Positions 49,601 through 59,470 of a DNA stretch of 64,000 nucleotides are shown piece by piece. Numbering within the stretch: the stretch's first letter is position 1; each line of letters begins with the position of its first letter. The position numbers and the translations under genes are program-made. Below the pieces are notes generated by a model. It saw only the letters and a list, made by a program, of their open reading frames with translations, was not told the origin of the DNA and ran no database searches. This DNA is from Stenopsyche tienmushanensis (lineage: Eukaryota; Arthropoda; Insecta; Trichoptera; Stenopsychidae), in contig WACJ01000124.1 in the NCBI GenBank assembly GCA_008973525.1, positions 868,001 through 932,000 of the forward strand. Direction: 5' to 3'.

Positions 49601-50855
49601 TTAGCTAAATATTTATCAAAATAAATTTTCTTTTAATGTTTTCTGTAAATAATTCCACGAAAATAGCTTGTTCAAGTATAGATAAAAATTTATATTTACG
49701 CGAAGCCCAGTTTAAGAATCGCTGGGGTATCCCAATACAATTGGGAAAATCGAACCTATATATAATAATCAGTTTGTCTTAATTAAATTTAACCCAATGA
49801 CATCTTACCGTCTTGATACTTGCTCTATTGCATAAATCTTTATTGTAGCATTCGTTCTAACTCTCTAATCTATCTTTGATAGCAATCAATTCAACGAGCT
49901 GATTTCTTTCGTAATTAGATTTGATGTATTTATATTTTCAGATATCATTTGTATCCAAAATAATTCCATCACCAGACTGGTTTATCGGCTTGGACAGCTT
50001 TGATCTCTGCAATGAAGGACAATGGATCGATGATTACAACACAACTGTAAGCATCAAAAACATAAACAAAATAATTAAATTAATATACAAATTTCTAACC
50101 AACACCGTATAGCTGGATCCTTTAGATTGTGGTACACAAGGCGGATATACGTTTACAGCTCCAAAATGGAGCTTAGATGTTCCTGTCGAAATTACTAGGA
50201 TAACATCCAAAAACCCTTCTCATAGAGCGGGCTCGTTCTATTATCCCGAATTAGATGAATTGCCTGTTATTGCCAGAGTTTTCTTCAAAAAGGTACATGC
50301 ATAAATTAATATATAAATCATCCATTTTATTCATCATTTTGTTTTTAAACAGCTCCAAGAATACTCATTGGAGGATGAAATGAGCAATAAGTCTGAGAGC
50401 AATAACTTCAACATGACATATTCTTCTGCTTATTACGTTGAAAACATGGCTAACGAAACTGAGATTGAAGCAATCGTTGTGCTTTTAAATAATGAGACAA
50501 ATTTAGAAACGTAAGATTGTATTCGTTCAATTTTATCACAGTAAATGTATACATGTTTATTAATAATTTTTGTCACAGTGAATCCTTCAAACTGTTGGAA
50601 GAAAGCGAAAAAATACTGCCAAATATTACAGAGTCCTACAGGCAAAATAAACAGTTTTATCCGAAATATTTCAGGCCTGAAATTGCTCAAAATGGTTAGG
50701 TGATGCAAAAATTGCGATTATTCAGTTATTACAATTTTATTCTAAAATTTTAATTTATATTTTCAGTCCCAACTGATTCACGTGAATCTGGAAATCTCTT
50801 AAAATCACGACTTCCTACAAAGCAAACTAAATCATCATTTCTCTTCAGTTGGTAG
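37603..50855 (+). CDS. secreted spondin-domain (Spondin_N) protein, seven exons
   Basis: Exons: 37603-37822, 49196-49404, 49942-50046, 50113-50292, 50353-50510, 50579-50694, 50767-50855, total 1077 nt, 358 residues. All introns are GT...AG and phases join exactly (1,0,0,0,2,1). Residues 1-24 are a signal peptide ([15 protein letters not shown]). Residues ~28-238 match Spondin_N: '[19 protein letters not shown]', '[20 protein letters not shown]', '[20 protein letters not shown]', '[16 protein letters not shown]' and the domain end '[20 protein letters not shown]'. F-spondin and mindin use this domain in extracellular matrix and cell adhesion. Unlike those proteins no thrombospondin type-1 repeat follows; the tail (239-358) is polar, acidic at first, with several N-glycosylation sequons and a basic last exon. 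An alternative last exon lies at 51238. Intron 1 is 11.4 kb. Role in matrix or signalling is inferred from the domain only. Confidence 0.92.
37883..37903. repeat. (TA)n microsatellite in intron 1
   Basis: Uninterrupted alternating TA run of about 21 bases shortly after the first donor site of the spondin-domain gene. Confidence 0.9.
37904..39180. other. intron 1, 5' part: nothing recognised
   Basis: AT-rich intronic sequence; a 64-codon minus frame near 38195-38389 has no support. Confidence 0.5.
39181..39270 (-). repeat. tRNA-derived SINE family 2, minus copy (intronic)
   Basis: Read on the minus strand: 'tatagcggtcggactagtaa', 'ctcaatcgtcatgggttcaa' (B-box-like GGGTTCAAAGT) and 'gaggcatgactggcgaccac'. 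It matches the + copy at 36325 in the same order. Lies in intron 1 of the spondin-domain gene, in antisense. Confidence 0.6.
39400..39900 (+). repeat. unclassified dispersed repeat, copy 2 (intronic)
   Basis: Contains 'gatagcacaaaatattcggt' at 39611 and related 'gttgatagcatacaag' at about 39456, matching the repeat at 17455. Words 'aaataaatactgt' recur three times between 39418 and 39608. It ends with a CT-rich run 'ctctctctgtctctgtctgt' near 39765. Family unknown. Confidence 0.45.
39901..41202. other. intron 1: spacer with GC-richer island at about 40620-40990
   Basis: AT-rich until about 40440. From 40620 to 40990 the sequence is GC-richer ('gttcgtcgagggcgacatgc', 'gtgaggtcagccgcgggaca') and without transposon marks. 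Frames of 79 and 101 codons overlap on opposite strands, with no domain. Possible intronic regulatory region. Confidence 0.35.
41203..41380. repeat. two inverted SINE family 1 heads around a perfect 42-bp palindrome
   Basis: The left head is in + orientation ('ttggtagtgtataatatcct', 'ggattcttatttgaagg'). The right head is in minus orientation (reverse complement 'attttattataagattcgag' from about 41320-41355). Between them, 41275-41316 reads ATTGTAGAAACATTTTTCAC-TT-GTGAAAAATGTTTCTACAAT, with 20-bp perfect arms and a 2-base centre. RNA from this stretch would fold into a strong hairpin extended by the SINE arms. Confidence 0.75.
41381..42527. other. intron 1: spacer with a GC-richer part
   Basis: The region 41690-42060 is GC-richer ('attccgtacccggacactgg', 'ctcatcccggggttt') but shows no exon or transposon end. 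The rest is AT-rich. Confidence 0.35.
42528..42887 (-). CDS. candidate nested exon, antisense in intron 1 (unidentified)
   Basis: A 114-codon minus frame (42872-42528) extends upstream without stop to a polypyrimidine-poor but acceptable acceptor 'TTTAGTCTCAG' ending at about 42888. The peptide is protein-like: '[20 protein letters not shown]', '[20 protein letters not shown]', '[18 protein letters not shown]', '[17 protein letters not shown]'. It has N-glycosylation sequons and no low-complexity bias. I do not recognise the family; a receptor ectodomain is possible. Possible donors near the end (GTCGGAG or GTCAAGT) are weak. It could be an exon of a nested gene, a pseudogene exon, or chance. 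Only one exon was found. Confidence 0.3.
   Translation of the reverse strand, partial: SLRISMQKMFSRDVQIILSRQSFQYLIKIERAFVKYMFIWNEDVKIISSSSNASIKYLSAHINNLSFFYNPRLNLQKFNKNKNMLSDEIFYVGPLHIGSWKVGEERRQWSSYNIKLPIC
42997..43007. repeat. poly-G run
   Basis: Eleven consecutive G bases in an otherwise AT-rich intron. Confidence 0.95.
43008..45199. other. intron 1: spacer with GC-richer island at about 44270-44760
   Basis: No exon recognised. The island holds 'gtgcagatacaagaaagagc', 'aggctttccactccgggtaa' and 'gcgttaacgtcgacctgctt'. An 80-codon minus frame across it has no domain. The remainder is AT-rich. Confidence 0.35.
45204..46087 (-). mobile_element. piggyBac-like element with transposase zinc-finger remnant
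   Basis: Flanked by TTAA at 45200-45203 and 46088-46091, the piggyBac target. Ends CCCTTTCAATGCGCGAC and (reverse complement of the right) CCTGTTAAGTGGGCAGG are weakly inverted. On the minus strand at about 45825-45645 lies the C-terminal cysteine-rich region of a piggyBac transposase: '[19 protein letters not shown]', '[13 protein letters not shown]', stop, '[14 protein letters not shown]'. The usual CRVCYKK has Tyr for the second Cys, and two stops interrupt the frame. The catalytic domain is absent. The palindrome GGACGTATATATACGTCC occurs at 45376-45393 and 46055-46072, with a variant at 46011-46028; the outer two are both followed by TGCCCAC. Located in intron 1 of the spondin-domain gene. 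Confidence 0.8.
46092..47369. other. intron 1: spacer, nothing firm
   Basis: AT-rich. 'aggggtagtcaactg' at about 47175 resembles a hAT end but has no partner. No exon seen. Confidence 0.4.
47370..47575 (+). repeat. SINE family 1, degraded 3' body copy (intronic)
   Basis: Reads in the order of the SINE body: 'ggatcatttcgccactcata', 'cctctcttatcc', 'tgtgatgggcaataaaaaa', 'tttggaaattgcctactccc'. No tRNA-like head recognised. About half of the bases of the motif blocks are conserved. Confidence 0.45.
47576..49195. other. intron 1, 3' part
   Basis: AT-rich, with a mildly GC-richer patch at 47780-48240 and a perfect hairpin at 48933-48978. The end of the intron has the acceptor TTTGTGTTTCAG. Confidence 0.5.
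48933..48978. repeat. perfect inverted repeat, 19-bp arms, 8-base loop
   Basis: ACAAAAATTCTTATCACAT, loop actgaatt, ATGTGATAAGAATTTTTGT. Lies about 220 bp before exon 2 of the spondin-domain gene, preceded by a T-rich run. Confidence 0.85.
49532..49724. mobile_element. short hAT-like MITE in intron 2
   Basis: Ends CAGCAGTTCTTAAACTTCC and (reverse complement of the right) CAGCGATTCTTAAACTGGG match over the first 15 bases with two differences and resemble the element at 8901-9096. Internal 'cgcggatac' and 'acgcgaagc' are mirrored. 193 bp, no coding capacity; no clear target duplication. Confidence 0.55.
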
Positions 50856-51237
50856 TTATAGTTTTATCATGATTGAATTTGGCATATTTATTTTCTTGTT
50901 GTTTCTAAATAGTAAGACGATTATTTATGTTTTAAATTGTATTTTATTATTATAAATTGATACAAAAATACATAAATGTTTAATAACAACATCTTTTCTT
51001 TATTAATATGATTTAAATCTTACAAATATATAGGAGCAAGTCTCTTATAGCACGGCATTAATATACTGTTAGATAATTGAGCAAAACTCCTCTGTAACAA
51101 GGCATTTCATCGAGTCATGGAGGTATAGAAATGCCTATCAAAAAATTATGGAATCGACATTGAATGCTATAAACGAAACGAATATATGCTAAAAATATAA
51201 CCAGATTTATTTCAAAGTGTTAATCTAATCATTTCAG

Positions 51238-51368
51238 TTGAAAACAAAGTTGATGCAATAGTAGAACCTGTTAAATCTATAAAAGAAGAAGATTTTGACA
51301 ATATTAATGTCGAAGCTGTTTATAAAAAGGGAGTATGGAAGTTTCTGATGAAGAATCTTGGGAAATAA
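51238..51368 (+). CDS. possible alternative last exon of the spondin-domain gene
   Basis: After the acceptor TAATCATTTCAG, the sequence can be joined to exon 6 (phase 1) in frame and reads 'VENKVDAIVEPVKSIKEEDF', 'DNINVEAVYKKG', 'VWKFLMKNLGK', then stop. The acidic, lysine-rich composition resembles the end of exons 5 and 6. After 'VYKK' the +1 frame also looks coding ('SMEVSDEESWEITVFGNK'), which suggests either a frameshift at the AAAAAGGGA run or decay. It would replace exon 7. No transcript evidence. Confidence 0.45.
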
Positions 51369-52129
51369 CAGTATTTGGTAATAAGTGATGATGACGAAGA
51401 AATTCATGTGCAATATTAATAGACAGTTCTATGAATCAAAAATATTCCAGTTTTCAATTTGGATTTTTAAGGGTTTTTTCGATTGTGTTCCACAGAAATA
51501 TTATCTACAGTGCTACTATAAATACTATAGATACTGTAGATACTCTAAAATTTATAAGCATTTATGAAAATATTTATATTTTAACAAGAAACCCCCCATT
51601 TTATTTTCAGATATACCGGAATATTGACGATAAGTTTAAAAAAAAACTTTTTGGCAATCAAGATTTTCTATCATTAAAATTCTTCTTAAAATTGATGGCA
51701 AATTTTCTAAAAAAAAACTTACCATTATTAATTTTATTTTTTGAGGAGAAAATGTGGTATACGTCCATTAAACTCTATTTCTCTCGTTTCAAATGGCAAT
51801 CGAGGTACAAGTCTTTTCAAAAAAGCTTACCGGGGGTTTAGCTTTCTGAAAGCATTGTTAAATGTACTAGTGGGTCAATCGGCCCATTGCTGAGGGTGTT
51901 AACTTATAAAGTTTCACAAGTTCCATTCTCACTCATGGTGAACAGTTTCGCTCGAAAACACTCCGAACCATTGACCTGAAAAAAAAATATGTCGACAACA
52001 AAACATCGACGACGAGTTTTCAATGAGGTGAAAGCCACCTTCCTAACTTATCCTTGGGACTTTTCGTTTGCTTAAATATCGGGCTCCATACAACATATTT
52101 TCGCAGAAATCATTCAATACATGTCGAAC
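51369..52129. other. downstream spacer
   Basis: A 136-codon + frame at 51431-51841 has a splice-like 'TTTTATTTTCAG' inside (about 51614), but the peptide after it is lysine- and phenylalanine-rich without a recognisable domain. I do not call it a gene. The rest is unremarkable. Confidence 0.35.
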
Positions 52130-52370
52130 CAAATGTCGGCATAATGGATATAGTTTTAGGACTCTTATTATAAAAGTGCGGGCTCAAATTCGGATCGTGG
52201 AAAAAAATTTGTCACCCACTCATGGATATTTTTCCACCTAAAAACCCCTATTCAAACAATCTCATCCTAAATAAGCATATGTGAAATGCATGGAAAACAT
52301 TTAAAAATTTTATCCTTCGAAAAATCTCATTTGGTGATCGTTTACATCGCATTTGGCACATAAAAATGTT
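52130..52370 (+). repeat. tRNA-derived SINE family 1, + copy with internal deletion
   Basis: Head 'tcggcataatggatatagtt', 'ggactcttattataaaagtg', B-box-like 'CGGGCTCAAATTCGGATCG'. The middle body is missing, and the 3' body resumes at 'cacccactcatggatat' and ends 'tggtgatcgtttacatcgca' and 'tttggcacat'. Confidence 0.75.
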
Positions 52371-53760
52371 AATTTTGTTCAATAATGCACATTTTATTTG
52401 TGTAAAAAATTGCCAAAAATAATGCGGCCAGCTTTATAAAGGTATCTTTATTTGTGTTTTTATTGGATATCTGCTTAAATAGATCGCATTTTTATATTTC
52501 TCCCCCTATACGAGAAATTCGATAAAGGGTACAAGGCTCACATATGAAAATAACGAATGTCTGCAATATGTTACCAGAGTTCAGTGAATAAAGCGAATGG
52601 TAGCACAAGTGAGAACTATATCAATGATAAATTCTTTAATATCAAAGGATCGTTGAAAATATTGGCTTTTTTTCGTGATTAAAGTGTGACAATTTATTTT
52701 GTCTTATATAAGTGAAGCGATTTTTTTGCAGCTATGCACTGCTGAATTCCATTTATACTTCTAAAGACTATTTAGCGTAAACAGTTTTAAATCCAGCAGG
52801 AAAGCTTTCTGATAAGAAGCGTTGCTAGCAATTTGGAAGTCAAATTAAAAGGAATAACGGTTTCGTTAAACGGCTCCGTATTACTGTGCACTGGAAAACG
52901 CTCAATTTGAAAGTTAAAAAGGCCAAAGCGCGGATTATAAAGCAAGAATCGGGGACGAAAATTATTTTCGTTCGATGTTTTATTTTCCTTTTTATGAATA
53001 TAAAACTTATATTATTAAAACTGACGACGTTTATACCGACATAAGACATCAATCAATAAACTCGTTGGATGATAAAATAGTCCACAAAATAGTTTTGGTA
53101 GATCGTAAATTGAAGTTGCTGATAGCTGACATCTTAAAAATATCAGAAAGCAGTGAGAGTCTAATTAATTTTATATCAACATTTGTCCATGAGAAATCTC
53201 TGTTCGAATTAATAAAATTCCTCTCTGCTGAGACACGGACTAAAGCCCGCTAAATTTCCGATTTCCCGACAAATTATTTATTTCCATCGCTGCAGATGAA
53301 TACTCATATACTATAATACTTTGATGTGAAACGTAATTATATTACGGAAGAACACAAAAATTCTGAACCCCGTATCTATTATATTTCATATCGATATTCC
53401 CATTATTAAAGTCGAGGTGTAGTAAATACATCACCGGTAAGGAAAGGTTAATATAATAATTTGAAAAACATATATGTACCCTATATATACATATGTGTAC
53501 ATAGACTGGACAGCTACTGTCCATAGGCGTCGCCTAAGCTCGCCAATTAGTAGTTACGCCACTGTTTTCAAGCGTCCAGATTTCAGCGGGATTATCTCGA
53601 TTTAGTAGCCTTTATCGTGCGGGTGACGTGTACGATTTATGTTAGATAAAAATTTCAATCCCGAATTTTTCAGGTTTACGTTTACCTATCCTATGTTATA
53701 ATATTGATCTTGGGCGCCTTTATTTGATCTTCTGATTATATTTTCCTATTTATATATGGG
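52371..53760. other. spacer with an unassigned + frame (52975-53253)
   Basis: The 92-codon + frame at 52975-53253 is rather protein-like ('DDVYTDIRHQSINSLDDKIV', 'LIADILKISESSESLINFI', 'ISTFVHEKSLFELIKFLSA') and predicted helical. Upstream, a related-looking frame 'ASNLEVKLKGITVSLNGSVL' precedes it after frame changes. No family is recognised, no start context or splice sites are convincing. It could be a decayed gene or transposon tail. Nothing else is seen in this stretch. Confidence 0.3.
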
Positions 53761-53990
53761 TCGTGTCGATACAATGGATATATTTTTTGCACTCTTATTA
53801 TACCGGTTCATAGTCAGATTGTGGAAAAAATGTACACAATACTATTAAATTTGGGAGATTGAAATTATCAATATTTTTAACAAGTCATGTCTTGAATTTA
53901 TCCTGATTTCCTGAATCAAAAAAAATAAATACTGAAATAATTGCAATAGTCATGTAGGGCTGTGTTTGAGTGAGTGATTTGCAACAAATA
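53761..53990 (+). repeat. tRNA-derived SINE family 1, + copy
   Basis: Head 'tcgatacaatggatatattt', 'gcactcttattataccggtt', then 'cagattgtggaaaaaatgta'; body 'atcctgatttcctgaatc' and 'gtgagtgatttgcaacaa'. The 3' body is missing. Confidence 0.7.
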
Positions 53991-54739
53991 TTTAGTAATA
54001 TTAAAAACCAACTTTTTTAGGAGCTAAGAAAATTCACTTCTACCGTGCGAGACTCACTATCACAATGAATTAGATGGCATTAATACGATATTTTATCTTT
54101 AACTGAATACTGAAATGATTATAATAAATCCTAGTTCTGGACTGTCGATCACCAATATGGATCGTGGTCTATTATATCAAATAATTCGTTTTAGCCTAAT
54201 ATAATTTGGGATTGAGAATTTAATTCAAAATGCTGCAAATTATCAAACAAATGCTATTAGGCCGAATTGCTCAAGAACGCTAGCTTAATAAGAGTTAAAT
54301 CAACCCTATAAGACGTAAAATGTTATCTCTTTAGACGTCCACCATTAAATCTCGGAAAAAATGACCGCTTGGTCTCCTTCAACAAAATTGGGCGAGATAT
54401 ATGAACGAAGTTTCCACCAGCATTTGGATTTAAGCCAATTTCACCTTAAATAGGGGATGAAATTGTTGATCTCTTTTGCGACTATGACTTTTGTTTATTT
54501 AGCAATTAGTGCCGCTCTTTAAGCTTATTGAGGCTAAATAAATTTCCACAAAACTCAAGATTTATGATGATCCTATTAAAATACGATTTTTAATTAAACA
54601 ATATTAAATTCTATTCCATGTGATAAAATTGTAAGAGCCTCTGAATGGAACGAAAAAGGAGTCCATAAACGAACATGGAGAATAGCGTTCGGCTTTATGG
54701 TCCGAATAGATTCCCAGTGAGTGTTAATACGACGTTTAA
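53991..54739. other. spacer, nothing recognised
   Basis: No coding frame, transposon end or repeat noticed. Confidence 0.5.
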
Positions 54740-54925
54740 AATGTGCACCCTAAATTTAAAAACATTGGCTTCAAAATTAATTGATAGACTAAAAAAAAAG
54801 TAATACACTCAAATTTGTATTTATTTCTCATTCTAATAAATTCATTAAGTTTTTTTGTTATAAATTCTACATTTTAAATAATCTCAAAAATGCGCACGAA
54901 CTTTTGGACTGACCTGATAATTGCC
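54740..54925 (-). mobile_element. possible mariner-type end fragment
   Basis: On the minus strand it begins 'TCAGGTCAGTCCAAAAGTTC' then 'GTGCGCATTTTTGAG', the form of many Tc1/mariner terminal repeats ('AGGTCtGTcCAaAAGTTtcG'), next to TA. No transposase or second end is visible, so it is a solo end or a badly truncated copy. Confidence 0.4.
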
Positions 54926-57900
54926 ATTCCAGATGTCTGATTTTAAGCAATGTAATAAATTGATATTTAACTATGATATTGGTCGGTATTTTTTAAAATA
55001 CATTAAATATTTAATTTTGATGAGAATGGGAGATAATTTCCGCCATTTCTTTTGGGAGAAAACAAGTAGGATTGGATTAAAGTTGAACCATACAATCCCG
55101 AATGTAAACTCACAATATATTGTGGTTTTATCTCTGCAAAGATGAGTCGACATTGTAAGTTGGTGAGTTTGAGTGACTTCATTCGGGACTAATTCCAACA
55201 TTAGATATTCGAGTCACGAGCCTAGCCCAAAAATGTTACAAGCGGGAGATGTCTCTCCACACTTCAAACATTTACTCCTATCAGTTCCTTTCTATAACAT
55301 TTACACCATACGTGGTACCTTCTAATCCTTCCTCGCACTTGTAATCCCCTACGAATACTCCTCGGATAGAAGTTTTCAACTTTATGACGCGAGTCTACGT
55401 ATCCGTGCTAACTGTTTCAGCGAAACTTAATTTTACATGATTACTATTGTTAAACGTTTTACAAGTCAAATTAAATTTTATTCGTCTACCTAAATACATT
55501 CATAGTTTCTATTGCACGATCATCAAACTGATTATGTTGTAATATTTTAGCTGCATAATTAGAAAGAGATTCATTTTTATACAACCAAGACAATTAGCAT
55601 GCAACTATGCTAAATATCAAAGATTTCGAATTAAGATCCTAATTACAATTTTTAATGTATAGTACAGTAATCAAGAATGAAAATGTGGTCTGATAAAGTT
55701 TAGTTGTGTGGCGTGGCTTGTAGTAATACAATAAACTTCATAGTAACTTTAAGACTGTAAATATGGAAACGCTCTGCTGCCAGTGGTTTTCCGCCATCGT
55801 TGCATGTATACAGGGCTTTTAAAAGTCAACAATAACACCCCCATAATATTGATATTATATTTTAAAAAAGATATATTAATTACAAAAAAAATGTCAATTA
55901 TAAATTTGCTCAAATTGATCAAATTTAATGAGCATTTAATAAAAATTATTCGATTTGTAACCTTGTTGTATTTGCCTAATCCTTATTTTTGATGGGAAAT
56001 GTACATAATTTTGCTGGAAGATAATAGGACACGATTTTCGAATGCTGCTCTATGTATGAGGAAATAGTTTCCTGCTGTGAAACTTGTTAGAAATAAACTT
56101 ACAGCTCGTTGAGATAATTGTTTGGACGACATATAAACAAGAAGTCACGCTTACCAACCTGCTTGCAGTCACACCATTAGCGATTTAGTTATTGTAATAA
56201 TGTTTGAGAAGCACTGGCACGAAACATGCACTCGCTACTGAAGGCACGAACAAAGCTTAGCTCTTTGTGAAAAATACAAATTGAATAAAAAATGCATGAC
56301 ATGTGTTAAAATAAACTTTGCTATCATCTAAAACTCATAGGGATTATGAAATTAAGTATATAAATTAAAATCCAGAAAAATATGATAAATTGAGAAGAAA
56401 TAGTGTATTATTTTTTATTCTTTATCAATTGTATTGTCTATAAGATATTAATCGTTATTTATCCAATCAATAGGCCATGTGAACCTTTTTTGGTTGAAGT
56501 AATAAGTCAAGAACAATTTGGAGCAGCGAGTTGGTATAAGATTACAGGGACCTACCGAGCTCGTGATTTGAGAAAATGATTACCAAAAATTGCTTTCATA
56601 TACATTTTTAATGTACAAAATATAAAGTAATATTGAAAGAAGGTTTTTTTTAAATATATATAATATTTTCATATAAAATTAAAATTTTTGAAGTCTTAAT
56701 CTCTAAAACATAATATTCTAAAAACCGACAAACTTCAGATATATGGAACAAAATTATTTTGGATATTCAAAATATTATTTAATTACATTGAAAATTCAAG
56801 CTAAAAAATATTTTTCGCAAGCAGCCATTTAAACGCTAACAAAAAAATATGCTTATATTTATGAAGTCATTTATGATTAGGTATAAATCCATGAAAGTTT
56901 GATACGATAGATGTTGATTTCACTTTCATTAAAATAAATAATATTTTCTGAAAGTTCAAAATACTAAAATTCGTTGGTGCGTGCTCGGGCTGATTATATA
57001 ACACATCGCCACGTGTCATCAAACTCCTCAGATTTTCATGAAAACCTTCTAAGCTTCCAATCTAATACGACAGCTCGGAAATTAGATATTACAAACTTGT
57101 ATATAATTTAAATTACGTTGATATACTTGAGCATAGATAGATGCAGCGCGAACTTGTACGGAAATAGCATTTCGGAGTGCAGAGGCTGAATGGAAAATCT
57201 TTGAAGAGGGGTTGATCGCCTTCCTGTTTTTTGCCGGGAACTTTCCAAAACAGGAAATGCTAATAGACATTTCGTTAAATTAAATTTTCGAATTATCCTC
57301 TCGTTTGGTTTTATGCTTCTGGCTTAATTTAACACGTGTTCAAAATCTACACGTCCCGCATTATTCACGCGAGTTCTTCCAACCCCGAAGATTAGATGTT
57401 CGCTCTTACTTTTCACGCTCGATGTCTCATCTATGGCAGCCCAAGCCGTTAAGACTTATACCCAGATCGTTTAGAGAAACCTCATTCTCACCCTCGAGGG
57501 TTGGGTTGCATTTTAAATATGGTTGGTCTCGCTACGGCCAACATTTTTCCTCTCCAACGTGGAGTTCGTCTGGTCGAACTATGGACACAAATTCGCCGCA
57601 ACTCTTGGCCACTGAACAAAATGCGAGCAAGCTACTATACGATGAACGTCTAGACGCAATTATTTATAATAACCGTGCTTATTAAAACGGTAACGAGGAA
57701 AAAAAATTGCAAAGAAAAAAACGTTGGATGCTCTTATTAAGACTCCAACTGATATCCGAGAATAAACGGATTTGTTTTTGATTTGTACATTTTTATTCAA
57801 GCTACATTTGATCAATCAATTTATATCGTAATAATCCACTTTTCCTTGCTTATACTGTAATGGGATTCACCAATTCATTAGATTTTTTTAAACGACTTCT

Positions 57901-58079
57901 GATTCTTCGAATGGCTCAGACACATTAGACTATACGAGATTAAATCTACCCCTCCGTTGTTATCCGAAAAACTTATTCCCACAGGAGCGAGAGAAAAAGC
58001 CCACAACTGTATAATCTCAGCCGAATCTCCATCAAAGAGTATTTATTTCCCGTAAATATGTGAGAGATCATCACGCAAT
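54926..58079. other. gene-free stretch with GC-richer islands
   Basis: GC-richer patches at about 55200-55440 and 57300-57690. The second is crossed by a 126-codon + frame (57305-57685) that contains no domain, signal peptide or splice support and ends in AT-rich DNA. Elsewhere the sequence is AT-rich with nothing recognised. Confidence 0.4.
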
Positions 58080-58445
58080 TTTGCTATTAAAAATATCAAG
58101 ATTGTGAGAAAAAAAACCTCTATAAACAAAATTGGAAGATCTAAAGTATTCATATTTCGAATCGATCCAGATTTATTCTGAAGCAAATACTGAGTCAATT
58201 GATAAAATCATATTGGCTACGTATGATTGACCTAATTTGCTATGCTAATTAAAAATATAATATAACTTTAAAATAATTAAAATTTCTACTTACTCATAGA
58301 TTTTATTCTTTTTTAGATTTTTATTCAAATTATCCTATCCTAACGTAACCATGTAGTAGAATATGGGAAACCACCGTAAGATTTTTCTTCTTCTCTAAAA
58401 TAATGCCTTTGGAGATCACCTACATCAGATAACATTAAAATCAAA
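58080..58445 (+). repeat. SINE family 1, degraded + copy
   Basis: Begins near the end of the head ('atcaagattgtgagaaaaa'), then 'caaaattggaagatctaaag', the middle body, and the 3' end 'tatgggaaaccaccgtaaga' and 'ggagatcacctacatcagat'. The tRNA-like head proper is missing. A mariner copy is inserted about 95 bp downstream. Confidence 0.65.
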
Positions 58446-58539
58446 ACGTGGATAAATTTATTGAAATATCTTTAATCCGATATGAATAAGCCAAATGTGG
58501 AAAACAATAAGATTCATAATAATCGTTTGTATTAAAATA

Positions 58540-59468
58540 TTAGGTTGTCCCATAAGTTTCTTTCGCAAATGAACACAGATCTAATCATAGCCATGATTGA
58601 AGAAAACCCGCAATATACTGTTAGCGAAATAGCTAACAAGTCAGAAATTCCACGGACATCCGTCCATAATCATCTGACAAAATTGGGCTACATCAATCGT
58701 TCAGATGTATGGCTTCCTCATGAACTAACTGACTCAAATAAACTTCAGCGTATTTCAACATGCGATCTTCTTCTCCAACGACATAATAGCCAACCTTTTT
58801 TGAAGAGACTTGTCACTGGAGATGAAAGTTGGATACTCTATGAGAATATCCAACGTAAACGGATCTTGGACCAAGGGTACAGAAGCTTTAACTGTAGCTA
58901 AACCTGGCCGACATCCAAAAAAAAGTTTTGCTATGCATTTGGTGGGATTGGAACTGGGTAGTTTATTATGAGCTACTTCAGCAAGGATAAAACGATCAAT
59001 TCAACAAAATATTGTTTCAAACTAGACAATCCAAAGGATGTAATTGCCAGAAAACGGCCAGTATTAGCGAACAGACGAGGCGTTGTTTTTCATCACGATA
59101 ACGCCAGACTTCATGTGTCTTTGCTCGTCAGAAATAAATTATAACCATTTGACTAGAATGTTTTACTTCATCCTCCTTACTCTCCGGATATTGCCCCTTC
59201 AGATTATTATTTATTTCTTTAATTAAAAATATATTTACGTGGTAAAAATGTTAATTAAAAAAATGATTATAAAAATGTACCTTGATCAATATTTTGCCAA
59301 CAAACCTGAGAAATTTTGGCAAGAAGGCATTATAAGGCTTCCGGAGAGATGAAGAAAGGTAATAGAATAGAATGGATCATATATTATTTAATAAATTTTG
59401 ATGTAATACAAATTATTGTTTATTTTATTCTTAATATGAAAACGAAAGAAACTTATGGGACACCTTAA
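58540..59468 (+). mobile_element. internally deleted mariner, copy B
   Basis: Ends TTAGGTTGTCCCATAAGTTT and (right, reverse complement) TTAAGGTGTCCCATAAGTTT are flanked by TA on both sides. The + frame at 58545-58901 gives 'ENPQYTVSEIANKSEIPRTS', 'SVHNHLTKLGYINRSDVWLP', 'LKRLVTGDESWILYENIQRK', then a frameshift. Later blocks in other frames include 'KGHPKK'-like sequence, 'FHHDNARLHVSLLVR' (second catalytic Asp) and 'PYSPDIAPSDYY' (third), with stops between. The first catalytic Asp (TGDESW) is intact here. The N-terminal codons are missing at the same junction as copy A, next to the 5' repeat. Frameshifts make it non-functional, but it keeps the internal part lost from copy A. Confidence 0.9.
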
Positions 59469-59470
59469 TA

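Noticed and set aside
51431..51841. 136-codon plus frame downstream of the spondin-domain gene
   Set aside because: Composition (Phe, Ile, Lys, Tyr) is what AT-rich noncoding DNA gives; no domain, and it crosses a splice-like acceptor without a matching donor.
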